Assembly: GCA_903838705.1 (NCBI GenBank)
Contig: CAILZL010000011.1
Coordinates: 62,001 to 126,000 of the forward strand
DNA length: 64,000 bases
Source: an uncultured Pseudomonadota bacterium
GTDB lineage: Bacteria > Pseudomonadota > Gammaproteobacteria > Steroidobacterales > Steroidobacteraceae
Reading direction: 5' to 3'
The first letter of the stretch is position 1; the number at the start of each line of letters is the position of its first letter. The position numbers and the translations under genes are program-made. The notes below the pieces were generated by a model. It saw only the letters and a list, made by a program, of their open reading frames with translations. It ran no database searches and was not told the DNA's origin. Positions 37,751-48,646 of this stretch are shown here, one piece after another.

Positions 37751-38716
37751 ATGACCAGCCTGCGCCAGCCGCCCAATTTCTACGCCGGTAATAACTTCAA
37801 TCGACTCGCCGAGCGCCGTCGTGATGACCAGTGGCTGGCCACAGTGCTCGACAGTGGTGAGGCATGTCTCGTGCCCCTCTGGCAGGGTCGCAACCTGATT
37901 GCCGGGGGTCTGGCTGCACCCGCGCTGGCCTTGCTCGATACCCAGACAGTGGCATCCATCGATTCAATCAGGGAGCCGGTTCTGCTCGGTGAGTTCCGCG
38001 GCAAATTCTGCTTTGCAGTCGAGCTGCACGGTGATACCGCTCCGGTTTCTCCCGAGCTCGGTGAGTTCCACGACCTGCGTACGGTAGGCGGACAGATGAA
38101 TCGCGACGAAGCCGGTTTGCTCGGCTATGCGCGCGCGCTGCTGGTGTGGCGTGGCAGACATCGGTATTGCGGCAGCTGTGGTGCAGCCACTGTCAGTATC
38201 AATGCAGGACATACCTTGAAATGCAGTAATGCCGCCTGTGGCATATCGCATTTTCCGCGCCTCGATCCGGCCATCATCGTACTGGTGACAGATGGTGAGC
38301 GGGTGCTGCTGGGTCGACAGGCGCAATGGCCGGCACGTCGATATTCAACTATTGCAGGGTACATTGAGTGGGCCGAAAGTGTAGAAGAGGCGGTAGCTCG
38401 CGAAGTACATGAAGAGGCCGGCGTGATGATTGATGAGGTGGAATATCACTCCTCACAGCCGTGGCCATTTCCATCATCCCTGATGCTGGGATTCATTGCA
38501 CATGCTGCAACTACCAGTATCAGCCGTCTGGATGACGAACTGGAAGATGCCCGCTGGTTCAGTCGCGACGAGATTGTCGGTGGTGCGATCATGCTGCCCC
38601 AGTCACAGGCCCTGTCATACCGCTTGATCGAAACCTGGTATGACCGTGGCGCAACGCGACCGCTGCGCGTGGAGCTGTCAGAACGGCAGGCAGCTTCCAT
38701 GAAGGCTGACGGGTAA
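37751..38716 (+). CDS. nudC: NAD(+)/NADH pyrophosphatase NudC (Nudix)
   Basis: Zinc ribbon YCGSCGAATVS...LKCSNAACGISHFPRLDPAIIVLV; Nudix box GYIEWAESVEEAVAREVHEEAGV; SQPWPFPSSLMLGF. Confidence 0.94.
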   Translation: MTSLRQPPNFYAGNNFNRLAERRRDDQWLATVLDSGEACLVPLWQGRNLIAGGLAAPALALLDTQTVASIDSIREPVLLGEFRGKFCFAVELHGDTAPVSPELGEFHDLRTVGGQMNRDEAGLLGYARALLVWRGRHRYCGSCGAATVSINAGHTLKCSNAACGISHFPRLDPAIIVLVTDGERVLLGRQAQWPARRYSTIAGYIEWAESVEEAVAREVHEEAGVMIDEVEYHSSQPWPFPSSLMLGFIAHAATTSISRLDDELEDARWFSRDEIVGGAIMLPQSQALSYRLIETWYDRGATRPLRVELSERQAASMKADG

Positions 38717-38760
38717 ACAACCGTCACACCAATTCCTCACAGGTTTGTAGAATCACTCCC

Positions 38761-39615
38761 ATGTGCTTATTAGTCATTGCCTGGAAAAAACACTCGCGTT
38801 ACCGACTCATACTGGCCGGTAATCGCGATGAGTTTCATGATCGTCCCGCTGCGCCATTGAACTGGTGGCAGGACGATGCCCGGATACTTGCGCCGCGTGA
38901 TCTGAAGGCCAACGGTACATGGGTCGGTGTAGCACGATCAGGCCGCTTCGGTGTGGTGACCAACTTCCGCGATCTGCAGGCGCCTGCAGAGTTTTCGCCC
39001 TCGCGTGGCACACTGGTACCCCGTTTTCTGACCGGTGCCACTTCACCCAAGGAATTTCTTGATGATCTGCGTGGCGCTGCGCCACGTTATTCAGGATTCA
39101 ATCTGCTGGTAGGCGGGCCGCGTGCCCTGTACTACTTTTCCAATCGAGGTACGCCGGCGCCACAACCATTGCCGCCCGGTGTGTACGGTATTTCCAATCA
39201 CCTGCTTGATACACCCTGGCCCAAACTGGCCAGAACCCGCGAAAAATTTACTCACCTGCTCAAACAGCCGGATGTAGAAGCGGATGCGCTGTTCAGCATG
39301 CTGTCAGACAGAACCCGTACACCGGATGCTGAATTGCCGTGTACGGGGTTGCCGCTGGAGTGGGAACGCATTGTCTCAGCGCCTTTCATCGTCAATGAAC
39401 GCTATGGCACACGCAGTTCAATTGTGTTGCTGGTGGAACGGACGGGACGGACCATACTGCATGAGCGCCGCTTTGATCAGGATGGTTCGCAAACAGGCGT
39501 CAGCCGCTTTGAGTTCAAGAGTGCCGATGTGCCTGAACAGTGGTACGCAGCGGAAGATCCCGATGAGCCCATGGCCAGTGACCCGGTGTCGGGCTTCGAT
39601 ACTTCACCGGAGTAA
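38761..39615 (+). CDS. NRDE/TANGO2 family protein
   Basis: MCLLVIAWKKHSRYRLILAGNRDEFHDRPAAPLNWW is characteristic of the family. Confidence 0.95.
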   Translation: MCLLVIAWKKHSRYRLILAGNRDEFHDRPAAPLNWWQDDARILAPRDLKANGTWVGVARSGRFGVVTNFRDLQAPAEFSPSRGTLVPRFLTGATSPKEFLDDLRGAAPRYSGFNLLVGGPRALYYFSNRGTPAPQPLPPGVYGISNHLLDTPWPKLARTREKFTHLLKQPDVEADALFSMLSDRTRTPDAELPCTGLPLEWERIVSAPFIVNERYGTRSSIVLLVERTGRTILHERRFDQDGSQTGVSRFEFKSADVPEQWYAAEDPDEPMASDPVSGFDTSPE

Positions 39616-39617
39616 TC

Positions 39618-41363
39618 TTGAAATTGCGCTCGCTGGTTGTCGTTGCCTGTCTGCTTGCGAGCACGTGGGCACACGCTGGCGTAGAGATCGAGCTCGACAT
39701 GGAGGGCGGCACTGACCAGATGCGCAATAACGTGCTGGCTTTTCTCAGCCTCAGCCGTTACACCACCCGCACTGATCTGCAGGATGAAACAATGGATCGT
39801 CTCACTTCACGCATCCCTGCCGAAGTGAGCAAAGCACTCGAACCACTGGGATACTACGAGTCAACTACTACATACGAGTTGCAAAAAGAAGATCCTGAAA
39901 AGAACAACTGGCAGGTACATATCAGCATCGCACCGGGCCGGTCAGTGCGACTCTCGGAAGTCGATGTCAGTGTTATCGGTGACGGAAAAGACGACGATCG
40001 CATAACAGCTGAATTGAACAGAGCACTGCTGCGACCGGGACAGCGGCTGGATCATGGCAGCTACGACACATGGAAGAACAATCTGCTGCGTGCTGCCACC
40101 AGTGCTGGCTATCTGGAGGCTCATTGGGTGCAGAGTGATCTGCTGATCGACAAGGCAGAACGTCGTGCCTTCGTTACCTTGCAGCTTGAGACCGGCGCGC
40201 GCTATTTCTTCGGCGAAATCAGTATCGAGCAGAATGTCATTCATCCAGACAAGATGCAGCGCCTGCTGCGCATGCATCAGGGTGATCCTTACGATCTCGA
40301 GCTGATACTGCAGACTCAGTACGTGCTTGATGACACGCTGTACTTCTCACCCGCTGAAGTCAGCAGTGGAACACCCGATCCCGATACGCATACCGTACCC
40401 ATCAGGATCACCGCCAAAGCAAACCGCAAGAACAGCTATACCATCGCAGCAGGTTATGGCACGGATACGCAGGCACGGGGTACGTTGAGCTGGGATCGTC
40501 GTCTGGTTAACCGGGATGGGCACAGTGCCAAGCTGGAATTGACCGGTTCGGCAATCGGTCATGAAGCCAGTGTGCGCTACATTATGCCGGTGCGTGATGT
40601 GGCGCTGGAGAAACTGGAATTCACTCTTTCAAATACCAAGGAAAAACTCGCGGACGCTACCAGCTATCGTGATGAATTCAAGACTGGGTTCACCCAGGCA
40701 CTTGGATCATGGCAGAGAGTTCTGTTTGTCAAATTCACAAATGAAAAATCCGTGTATCCGGATCGTGAAGAGAGAAGTTTTCTGATCATTCCGGGTATCA
40801 GCTACGCCACTCTGCCGAATTACATACTGGGACAGCAGCAGCGTAACTATGCAGTCTCGGCAGAATTGTCCGGCTCGCCGAGCTCTCTGGGCTCAGGTGC
40901 GTCTTTTCTGCAATTGCTGGTACAGGGTGAGCGGATATTTAACCTCAGCGAAGCATGGCATGTACGGTTGCGGGGTACGGTGGGTGCCAGCTGGTTGCCC
41001 ACTTCGCAATTTTCTGAACTACCTGCATCGGTGCGATTCTTTGCCGGTGGTGATAACAGTGTCCGCGGCTTTGCCCTGAACGAACTGTCACCGCTGGATG
41101 CATTCGGTAATCGTGTGGGTGCGCGTAACTTGCTGGTCGGCACCACTGAACTGGAACACGATCTGCCAAGGAATCTGCGTCTGGCTGTGTTTTACGACAT
41201 CGGCAATGCGATCGATAATTTTGGTGATGAACTGGAAGATTCAGCGGGGATCGGATTGCGCTGGCATCTTTCTGTGGCCAGTCTGGGGCTGGATGTAGCG
41301 CAGCCACTCTCGGAAAAAGGACGCGGACCTCGCCTGCATCTGCATCTTTCTACACTGTTCTGA
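39618..41363 (+). CDS. tamA: Autotransporter assembly factor TamA (Omp85 family)
   Basis: POTRA-like N-terminus, Omp85 barrel; FFAGGDNSVRGFALNELSP; followed by tamB. Confidence 0.93.
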   Translation: MKLRSLVVVACLLASTWAHAGVEIELDMEGGTDQMRNNVLAFLSLSRYTTRTDLQDETMDRLTSRIPAEVSKALEPLGYYESTTTYELQKEDPEKNNWQVHISIAPGRSVRLSEVDVSVIGDGKDDDRITAELNRALLRPGQRLDHGSYDTWKNNLLRAATSAGYLEAHWVQSDLLIDKAERRAFVTLQLETGARYFFGEISIEQNVIHPDKMQRLLRMHQGDPYDLELILQTQYVLDDTLYFSPAEVSSGTPDPDTHTVPIRITAKANRKNSYTIAAGYGTDTQARGTLSWDRRLVNRDGHSAKLELTGSAIGHEASVRYIMPVRDVALEKLEFTLSNTKEKLADATSYRDEFKTGFTQALGSWQRVLFVKFTNEKSVYPDREERSFLIIPGISYATLPNYILGQQQRNYAVSAELSGSPSSLGSGASFLQLLVQGERIFNLSEAWHVRLRGTVGASWLPTSQFSELPASVRFFAGGDNSVRGFALNELSPLDAFGNRVGARNLLVGTTELEHDLPRNLRLAVFYDIGNAIDNFGDELEDSAGIGLRWHLSVASLGLDVAQPLSEKGRGPRLHLHLSTLF

Positions 41364-44300
41364 TGCGCATGAAGAAGCTCATTGTCACCGTCGCATCAAT
41401 TGTCATGCTGTCCATGCTGATAGCGGGTCTGGCAATCAGCTGGCTTTGCTATACAGCTTCCGGGCTGCGGTTTGCGCTGCTTCAGCTCAATCACCTCCCC
41501 AATCTTAATGTACAGGTGGAAGGCGTGACAGGCAGGCTGGCCGGTCCACTACATGTAGGGCAGATAGCGCTTGAACACCAGCGGGTGCGTGTCGATGTTG
41601 AAGATCTTGATATTGATCTTACGCCGGCCCTGCTGCTGGGTGGGCTGATCGAGATCAACCGGCTCAGTGCCGCACAGGTCAGTGTCACGCTCAAGCCACC
41701 TCTCAGCAATCAGTCTGATCAGCCCATTCACTTTCTGCCGGCGTTCCTGCGCATCAGTGTCGATGAGTTTGCTATTAAGCAGGCGAGCTATGTGCATACC
41801 AATGGCTATACGGTGGTGGCAACGCCGTTGCAGGGTGCTGCCGAACTATCACGCAGCCGTTTACGTGTGCAGAGGTTAAATGCAATAACCAGAGAATTTG
41901 ATGCACGCGGTGAAGTGATCATGGATTCTGATCAGGTGCTGACATTACAAGCTGATCTGCAAGCTGATTACAAGCTGTCGAATGGTCCGTTGTTACGGGG
42001 CGATATCACCGCCAGCGGTCCGGTTACAGGCGCCAGACGTGAGCTGAGACTGAGTACGCTGTTGCATCAGCCGCATGAAGCACAGCTGTCGGGTGTGCTG
42101 GCATTTTCTGAACCGGGCTGGTCACTGCAGGGCAATGCGACTGCCGATAAAGTGTTACTGGATGCATGGTGGCAGCAGCCTGCATTCAGCTTCAGCAAGC
42201 TGGATATCAAGTTCAACTTCAGTGATGCGGGCATGCACTATGATGGCAATGTGGTAATCCCGGAGTGGAGCCCTGCATTGATGCATGTCGATGCGGATAC
42301 AAGCTATGCAAAGCGTGTGTTTGCTCTGGACAGTATCAATGTTTCCGTGCCGCAGAAGCGGATTGATGCTCATGCGACAGGCCGGATCACGCTGCAGACG
42401 GCGGGCAAACCATTACTTGAATTGCAGGGCAACTGGTCAGGGTTGCAATGGCCGATACATGCACCTGCAGCACAGGCAGTGTTTACCAGTGCGCTGGGTA
42501 AGTTCAGTCTGCATGGCGCACAACCATATGAGTTTGATGTCACGGGGCGGGTAGCAGCAGCGCATTGGCCAGAGAGTGGCTTGCATGCTACGGGACAGCT
42601 CTCTCCGGGTGAAATTGAGGTCAGTCATTACCAGCTGAATACTCTGAATGGCATCGCAACCGGGACAGCCAGAGTAGGTCTCGGTACGCCACGTACCTGG
42701 CAATTTGAATTGGTTGGCCAGAATCTGGATCCCGCTGGACTATATGCCGGCTGGCCCGGCAGTCTGAATGTGAAGGCGATCGGCAGTGGGCGTGGATTTG
42801 ATTCCAGCGCACTGTTTGATGTGAGTGTGCAGACTTTGAAAGGCAGGTTGCGGAATCAGGCCGTCAATTTCGCGGGGCGCTTAAGACATGATGGAAAGGA
42901 ATGGCTGGCTCAAGCCATCGACGCAGGCTGGGGCCGTGCCCGTTTCACAGCTCAGGGCAGCATAGGCAAGCAGAATAATCTGCACTGGAATCTGAATGTT
43001 CCCGTACTGAAAGAACTGCATCCCGATCTCGCTGGTGATGTGAACATGACTGGCGCATTAAGCGGTACAACTGATGAGCCCCAGCTGTCACTACAGACAC
43101 AGGCTACACGTTTCATCTACGGTGACTGGCAGACACAGAACCTCCAGCTGGATTCGCATCTGGATTTATCGGATCACAACAGCAGCTCAATTGATGTGAG
43201 CGCGACTCGCATACTTTCTGGTAGCAGGGGACTGGAAAGAGTGCATCTCACTGGTGAAGGCCGGAGTGCCAGTCACCAGTTGCGCTTGCAGGGCACGCTG
43301 GCATCAGCACCGCTACCTGCGGGAATGCAGCTTGATCTGCAACTGACAGGTGCCTATGCCGCACAGCAATGGCACGGGTCGGTAAAGCAATTACAGGTTG
43401 TGGATGCAGATAAGGTGACCCGGGTTTCATTGGTTCAGGCGGGTGAGATGATGCTGTCGAGTCATCAGGCAGATGCGCAGCAGATGTGTCTGACAGTAGA
43501 TGGCGGCCGGGTCTGCGGCAGCGGTCAGTTACAGCGCACAGATCAGGGTGACATCGGCTGGCATACGCATCTGAGCCTGCAGGCATTGCCATTGACGATC
43601 AGTAATTCAGCATTGACCAATAGTGCTCATCTGCAAACCAGAGTAAGCGGACAGCTTGAGCTTTCTGCAGCACCGGCTTTGCCCTGGCAGGGCACTGCTG
43701 ATATGCAGCTTGAGCAAGCAGGAATTAATTACACCGCTATTTCCGGCCGGGATGAAGTTCTGCCCATCAGGCTGGGCGAGTTACATATGAATGCCGATGC
43801 ACGATCGGTACAGACGACTGGTGAATTACGCATTGGTGAGCAGACGGTCAGTACCATGTCGGCGCTGGTGAATCGTACAGATGGTGCCTCACTTGCCGAT
43901 TCGCCATTGACGGGTGTGCTGACACTCAGCAGCAGCGATGCCAAACTGATTCCGGTATTTGTCACAGAAGTGGACCGTGCTTCCGGCACGCTTGCAGCTG
44001 CATTGCAGTTATCCGGCACGGCTGCCGCGCCACGATTCTCTGGAATTATCCGGTTACTGAAAGGCGAGCTGGATTTCTATCAACTCAATCTGGCGCTGCG
44101 TGATATGGAATTCAATGCACAGGTCAATACCGACCAGCTGCAATTTACGGCGCAGGCGAACGCGGGCGAAGGCCTGTTGAGCGGCACGGGGGAACTCAGC
44201 TGGGCTGATGCAAAGTTGTCTGGCAGTTTGCAGCTCAAGGGCAACCGGCTGCTAGTGGCGGATTTGCCTGAATACCGGGTGCTGGCCTCACCTGATCTGC

Positions 44301-45157
44301 GCTTCGACATCAATGACAAAAATATCAACGTAAAAGGTGAGGTGTTGATCCCGGAAGCGCGCCTGCAACCCAGAGAAGTCGTAGGCGCAGTGCAGCTGTC
44401 AGCCGATGCGCATTTCAAGGATGAGACTCTACTGGAGCGTAAACAAAGCGGCTGGAACATTAATAGTGATGCCAGCATCAGACTGGGTGACAAAATCAGT
44501 TTTGATGGATTGGGCTTGCAGGGTCGGCTGAGCGGTGAAGTCATGACCCGGCTGCACACTGGTGATATCGCTGCCGGCAGCGGCGAGCTGAGCGTCAACG
44601 ATGGTAGCTATGAAATTTACGGAAAGAAGCTGGACATCAAGCGAGGTCGTTTGATCTATGACAATACGCCGCTGGGCGACCCCGGTCTGGATATTCAGGC
44701 TGAGCGCAAGATTGATACCACCACAGTGGGAGTCAATGTGCGTGGTTTGTTACGTGCACCCCGCCTGCAGTTCTATTCCAGCCCCGCCATGTCACAGACA
44801 CAGATTGTTTCGTACCTGCTGATCGGCAAGCCACTGGATGAGTTGCAGACGGGGGAGGCGACTACAGTGCGATCTGCCAGCAGCACACTGGCAATACAGG
44901 GTGGTGGCTATCTGGCTTCACAGATCGGCAGGCGCATCGGTCTGGAACAGGTGGGTGTGGAAACCGATTCCAGAAATCAGAGCAGTCTCGTGCTGGGTAA
45001 ATTTCTGTCGCCGCGACTCTTTGTGAGTTACGGCATTTCTCTGACTCAGGCAATCAACACTGTGAAGTTGCGCTACACGCTCAGTGATCACTGGTCGGTC
45101 AAGACCGAAATAGGTGAAGCCAGGAGTGCTGACATTGAATTCAAGATTGAGCGTTGA
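41363..45157 (+). CDS. tamB: Translocation/assembly module TamB
   Basis: 1264 aa, N-terminal TM, C-terminal DUF490 (ASGTLAAALQLSGTAAAPRFSGIIRL; SSPAMSQTQIVSYLLIGKPLDE). Confidence 0.94.
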   Translation: MRMKKLIVTVASIVMLSMLIAGLAISWLCYTASGLRFALLQLNHLPNLNVQVEGVTGRLAGPLHVGQIALEHQRVRVDVEDLDIDLTPALLLGGLIEINRLSAAQVSVTLKPPLSNQSDQPIHFLPAFLRISVDEFAIKQASYVHTNGYTVVATPLQGAAELSRSRLRVQRLNAITREFDARGEVIMDSDQVLTLQADLQADYKLSNGPLLRGDITASGPVTGARRELRLSTLLHQPHEAQLSGVLAFSEPGWSLQGNATADKVLLDAWWQQPAFSFSKLDIKFNFSDAGMHYDGNVVIPEWSPALMHVDADTSYAKRVFALDSINVSVPQKRIDAHATGRITLQTAGKPLLELQGNWSGLQWPIHAPAAQAVFTSALGKFSLHGAQPYEFDVTGRVAAAHWPESGLHATGQLSPGEIEVSHYQLNTLNGIATGTARVGLGTPRTWQFELVGQNLDPAGLYAGWPGSLNVKAIGSGRGFDSSALFDVSVQTLKGRLRNQAVNFAGRLRHDGKEWLAQAIDAGWGRARFTAQGSIGKQNNLHWNLNVPVLKELHPDLAGDVNMTGALSGTTDEPQLSLQTQATRFIYGDWQTQNLQLDSHLDLSDHNSSSIDVSATRILSGSRGLERVHLTGEGRSASHQLRLQGTLASAPLPAGMQLDLQLTGAYAAQQWHGSVKQLQVVDADKVTRVSLVQAGEMMLSSHQADAQQMCLTVDGGRVCGSGQLQRTDQGDIGWHTHLSLQALPLTISNSALTNSAHLQTRVSGQLELSAAPALPWQGTADMQLEQAGINYTAISGRDEVLPIRLGELHMNADARSVQTTGELRIGEQTVSTMSALVNRTDGASLADSPLTGVLTLSSSDAKLIPVFVTEVDRASGTLAAALQLSGTAAAPRFSGIIRLLKGELDFYQLNLALRDMEFNAQVNTDQLQFTAQANAGEGLLSGTGELSWADAKLSGSLQLKGNRLLVADLPEYRVLASPDLRFDINDKNINVKGEVLIPEARLQPREVVGAVQLSADAHFKDETLLERKQSGWNINSDASIRLGDKISFDGLGLQGRLSGEVMTRLHTGDIAAGSGELSVNDGSYEIYGKKLDIKRGRLIYDNTPLGDPGLDIQAERKIDTTTVGVNVRGLLRAPRLQFYSSPAMSQTQIVSYLLIGKPLDELQTGEATTVRSASSTLAIQGGGYLASQIGRRIGLEQVGVETDSRNQSSLVLGKFLSPRLFVSYGISLTQAINTVKLRYTLSDHWSVKTEIGEARSADIEFKIER

Positions 45158-45176
45158 AGAAGTCCGGAAGTGTTTA

Positions 45177-47117
45177 TCAGCGTATCAACCGCTCCTGCAC
45201 CAGCGATGCCACGACACCCGGATCAGCCAGTGTGGAGATGTCCCCCAGCTGATCATGCTCGTTCGCTGCGATCTTGCGCAGTATGCGCCGCATGATTTTT
45301 CCTGAGCGGGTTTTTGGCAGCCCCGGCGCCCACTGAATGAAATCAGGCGTGGCGATCGGCCCGATTTCCTTGCGTACCCAGTCGCGTAATTCACTGCGTA
45401 ATGATTCGCTTGGCGCTGCATCCACGATGAGGGTGACAAACACGTAAATACCTTGTCCCTTGATGTCATGCGGACAACCGACCACTGCCGCTTCGGCAAC
45501 TTTAGGATGTGCAACCAGTGCGCTTTCCACTTCAGCTGTGCCGAGCCGGTGACCCGCTACATTAAGCACATCATCGACGCGGCCGGTAATCCAGTAATAG
45601 CCATCTTCATCACGTCTGGCGCCATCGCCAGTGAAGTACTTGCCCGGAAAGGTCTTGAAGTACGTATCAATGAATCGCTGATGATCTCCATACACCGTGC
45701 GCATCTGTCCCGGCCAGCTGTCGAGAATAACCAGGTTACCGGTGCATGGGCCCGGCAGGATTTTGCCTTCGCTATCGACAATGGCAGGTTCAATGCCAAA
45801 GAAAGGCAGCGTCGCGGAGCCGGGTTTCAATTCTGTTGCCCCCGGTAGTGGCGTGATCAGGATGCCACCGGTCTCAGTCTGCCACCAGGTATCCACAATA
45901 GGGCAACGACCTTCGCCAACAACCTGGTAATACCATTCCCATGCTTCGGGGTTGATCGGTTCGCCGACTGTTCCCAGCAGGCGCAGGGTTTGGCGCGAAG
46001 TTTGTCTGACAGGCGCTTCACCCTCGCGCATCAGGGCGCGGATTGCAGTAGGTGCGGTATAAAAAATCGTGACCTTGTGTTTATCGACAACCTGCCAGAA
46101 GCGACTGCTATCCGGAAAGCTGGGCACACCTTCAAACATCAGGGTAGTGGCACCGTTAGCCAGCGGTCCATAGAGCACATAACTGTGACCGGTTATCCAG
46201 CCGCAATCTGCAGTACACCAGTACACATCTTCTTCTCGTATATCGAACACTGATTCATGAGTGAGTGCGGCATAGACCAGATAACCGCCGCTGGTGTGCA
46301 GCACGCCCTTGGGTTTGCCGGTAGAACCGGAGGTGTACAGAATGAACAGCGGATCTTCGGCATCCATGACTTCGGGTACACAGCTCTTTATCTGCCTGTT
46401 AACCAGATCGGTGTACCAGTGATCACGTTCATACATGGCAACTGCCGCACCAGTGCGTTTGACTACCAGCACATGTTTGACGCACTCCGTACCGGGCACG
46501 GAAAGTGCTGCATCCACATTGGCCTTGAGCGGAATTTTCCTGCCGCCGCGTATGCCTTCATCAGCCGTGATGATCAGGCTCGACTTGCAATCCACAATCC
46601 TGCCGGCGAGTGAGTCCGGAGAGAAGCCACCGAACACAACCGAATGAATGGCGCCTATGCGTGCACAGGCCAGCATGGCAACCGCAATCTCAGGAATCAT
46701 CGGCAGATAAATGGTGACGCGGTCACCTTTCTGTACGCCCAGTTCGCGCAATGCATTAGCGCATTGACAGACCCTTTCATATAACTTGCGATAACTGATG
46801 TGTTGCGACTGGGCCGGATCATCACCTTCCCAGATGATGGCGGTCTTGTGATCGCGGGTACCCAGGTGCCGGTCAAGGCAATTGGTTGCCACATTCAGCT
46901 GACCGTCGTAGAACCAGCGAATGCGGAAATCTTCCTCCCGGTAGCTGACATCCTTGATGTGCGTGTAGGGCGTGATCCAGTCTAGCCGTTGACCGGCCAG
47001 ATGCCAGAATGAATCAGGGCTTGCGATGGATTCACCATGCTGCTGCAAATACTGATTGCGGTTGATACGTGACTTCGCAGCGAAGGCTGGATTAACCGGA
47101 TACAGCTTCTGACTCAT
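45177..47117 (-). CDS. acs: Acetyl-CoA synthetase
   Basis: [101 protein letters not shown]. Confidence 0.96.
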   Translation of the reverse strand: MSQKLYPVNPAFAAKSRINRNQYLQQHGESIASPDSFWHLAGQRLDWITPYTHIKDVSYREEDFRIRWFYDGQLNVATNCLDRHLGTRDHKTAIIWEGDDPAQSQHISYRKLYERVCQCANALRELGVQKGDRVTIYLPMIPEIAVAMLACARIGAIHSVVFGGFSPDSLAGRIVDCKSSLIITADEGIRGGRKIPLKANVDAALSVPGTECVKHVLVVKRTGAAVAMYERDHWYTDLVNRQIKSCVPEVMDAEDPLFILYTSGSTGKPKGVLHTSGGYLVYAALTHESVFDIREEDVYWCTADCGWITGHSYVLYGPLANGATTLMFEGVPSFPDSSRFWQVVDKHKVTIFYTAPTAIRALMREGEAPVRQTSRQTLRLLGTVGEPINPEAWEWYYQVVGEGRCPIVDTWWQTETGGILITPLPGATELKPGSATLPFFGIEPAIVDSEGKILPGPCTGNLVILDSWPGQMRTVYGDHQRFIDTYFKTFPGKYFTGDGARRDEDGYYWITGRVDDVLNVAGHRLGTAEVESALVAHPKVAEAAVVGCPHDIKGQGIYVFVTLIVDAAPSESLRSELRDWVRKEIGPIATPDFIQWAPGLPKTRSGKIMRRILRKIAANEHDQLGDISTLADPGVVASLVQERLIR

Positions 47118-47138
47118 GATGAATCTCGCAGGTTGTAA

Positions 47139-47561
47139 TTATTGATTGAGCAGGGTACGCAATTTTTCAGCATGCCCGGCCAGCACTGTATTGTTTTCCA
47201 TGCTGCGGCCATGTGCCTGCAGTGCTTTACCGGCATAGCGAGGCACAACATGAAAATGAATGTGAGGCACAGTCTGTCCGGCAGCTTCACCATTGAATTG
47301 CATCAGTGTAATGCCATCGGCATTGAAGGCCTGTCGCGCTGCGCGGGCAACACGTTGCGTTACAGTGATGAGCTGCTGCAATTCATCGGTACCCAGATCA
47401 AAAATGTTTTCCGCCTGCGTTTTGGGGACAATCAGTGCATGCCCCGCTGACTGTGGCATGACATCCATGAAAGCCAGTGTATGTGCGTCTTCATAAACTT
47501 TATGTGCCGGAATCTCACCGCGCAGGATTTTCGCAAAGATATTCTGAGTGTCGTAGGCCAT
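47139..47561 (-). CDS. HIT family protein
   Basis: IFAKILRGEIPAHKVYEDAHTLAFMDVMPQSAGHALIVPK; HIHFHVVPR. Confidence 0.95.
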   Translation of the reverse strand: MAYDTQNIFAKILRGEIPAHKVYEDAHTLAFMDVMPQSAGHALIVPKTQAENIFDLGTDELQQLITVTQRVARAARQAFNADGITLMQFNGEAAGQTVPHIHFHVVPRYAGKALQAHGRSMENNTVLAGHAEKLRTLLNQ

Positions 47562-47620
47562 GAATGGCTCCAGTGTGGAATCAGTGTGCCTGATACGTGG
47601 CGATCACGCGGTGCTGATGT

Positions 47621-47878
47621 TCAGATGCCGGCCTTGCCAAGATTGTCGATCAGGTTGCGCAAGGCAGCGCTGAGCGAGGGGTGTTCGGCATCAAACTGCG
47701 CCGCCAGCGTTTCAACGGCTTCACCCGGTGTTTGCTGCTGAGGGGTTGAGTCATCCAGCAGGCGGTTGATATCCGCTTGTACGATCAGTAGCTGTTCCCG
47801 GGTACTGGGCGGAACAGCAGGTAAGCCGGCCAGCTGCCTGTGCAGTTCGTGAAGTTGCTGGTCTATGGGATGCGACAT
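47621..47878 (-). CDS. DUF4404 family protein
   Basis: 85 aa; DQQLHELHRQLAGL...AAQFDAEHPSLSAALRNLIDNLGKAGI. Confidence 0.75.
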   Translation of the reverse strand: MSHPIDQQLHELHRQLAGLPAVPPSTREQLLIVQADINRLLDDSTPQQQTPGEAVETLAAQFDAEHPSLSAALRNLIDNLGKAGI

Positions 47879-48030
47879 GATTTGATGCTCCTTGTTTGAC
47901 AGGTTGATTGTCGCCGGTAATCAGCTGGCCTGCATCAGGAATTTCAAGTAGCAGGTCATGCAGCACGACAGAATCTATTTGTGTAAACAGAGCCGGCAGC
48001 GTTGTAATTATGTGCGGGGAGTGACCATTG

Positions 48031-48480
48031 CTATTTCGGCGTGGCAACGGACAGTTCTTTAATGCGGGCAGGCGACAGTAACTGCAATTTGTACTTTTCA
48101 CCCAGTGCAATCAACTCACTCTCGTCCAGTTTGCTCATCGACTTGATGCTGTTTGGCGAAGGATCGGTTTTTGAATTGGGCGCTGCAATCTTGTCCGAGC
48201 CATCGCCACATAATTTGCCGTTGTGGTCTGAGTCGATGAAGGCAAAGGTTTCTGTGGCGCGCAAATCACTGATGGGTGAGAAAAGCGTGACAAGATAGGC
48301 GTCCTGTTGCGAGGGCCCCCACAGGACCATGTGTTGCTGATCCAGAGCACGCCAGCTGCTGGGCCGGGTCGTGAACATGCACGCCCGATCAGGTTTTTCC
48401 TGTGCTGGCTGAGCAGCGTGTGCAGATGTGATCAGCATGTTTACCAGCACAATCATTACGGCTTGATGTTTGATATTCAT
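48031..48480 (-). CDS. DUF6491-like exported protein
   Basis: Signal peptide; RACMFTTRPSSWRALDQQHMVLWGPSQQDAYLVTLFSPISDL. Confidence 0.6.
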   Translation of the reverse strand: MNIKHQAVMIVLVNMLITSAHAAQPAQEKPDRACMFTTRPSSWRALDQQHMVLWGPSQQDAYLVTLFSPISDLRATETFAFIDSDHNGKLCGDGSDKIAAPNSKTDPSPNSIKSMSKLDESELIALGEKYKLQLLSPARIKELSVATPK

Positions 48481-48646
48481 AACTCACCTCTTTATGCATA
48501 ACCAGTAAGGGCGGAGTCACTACAGAAAAACTGCATGAATATTAGACGCGGTTTCGCCAACAAGTTGCATTTATCCTGATAACTCATGTTGTATCAAGCC
48601 GGAAATAGCGTTTGGCAGTTGAGTTGACTGAATTTGTCTGGCGGTG

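Noticed and set aside
41363-45157. Large repetitive-looking 1264-aa protein as a possible adhesin or toxin
   Set aside because: The C-terminal DUF490 signature and position directly after tamA identify it as TamB.
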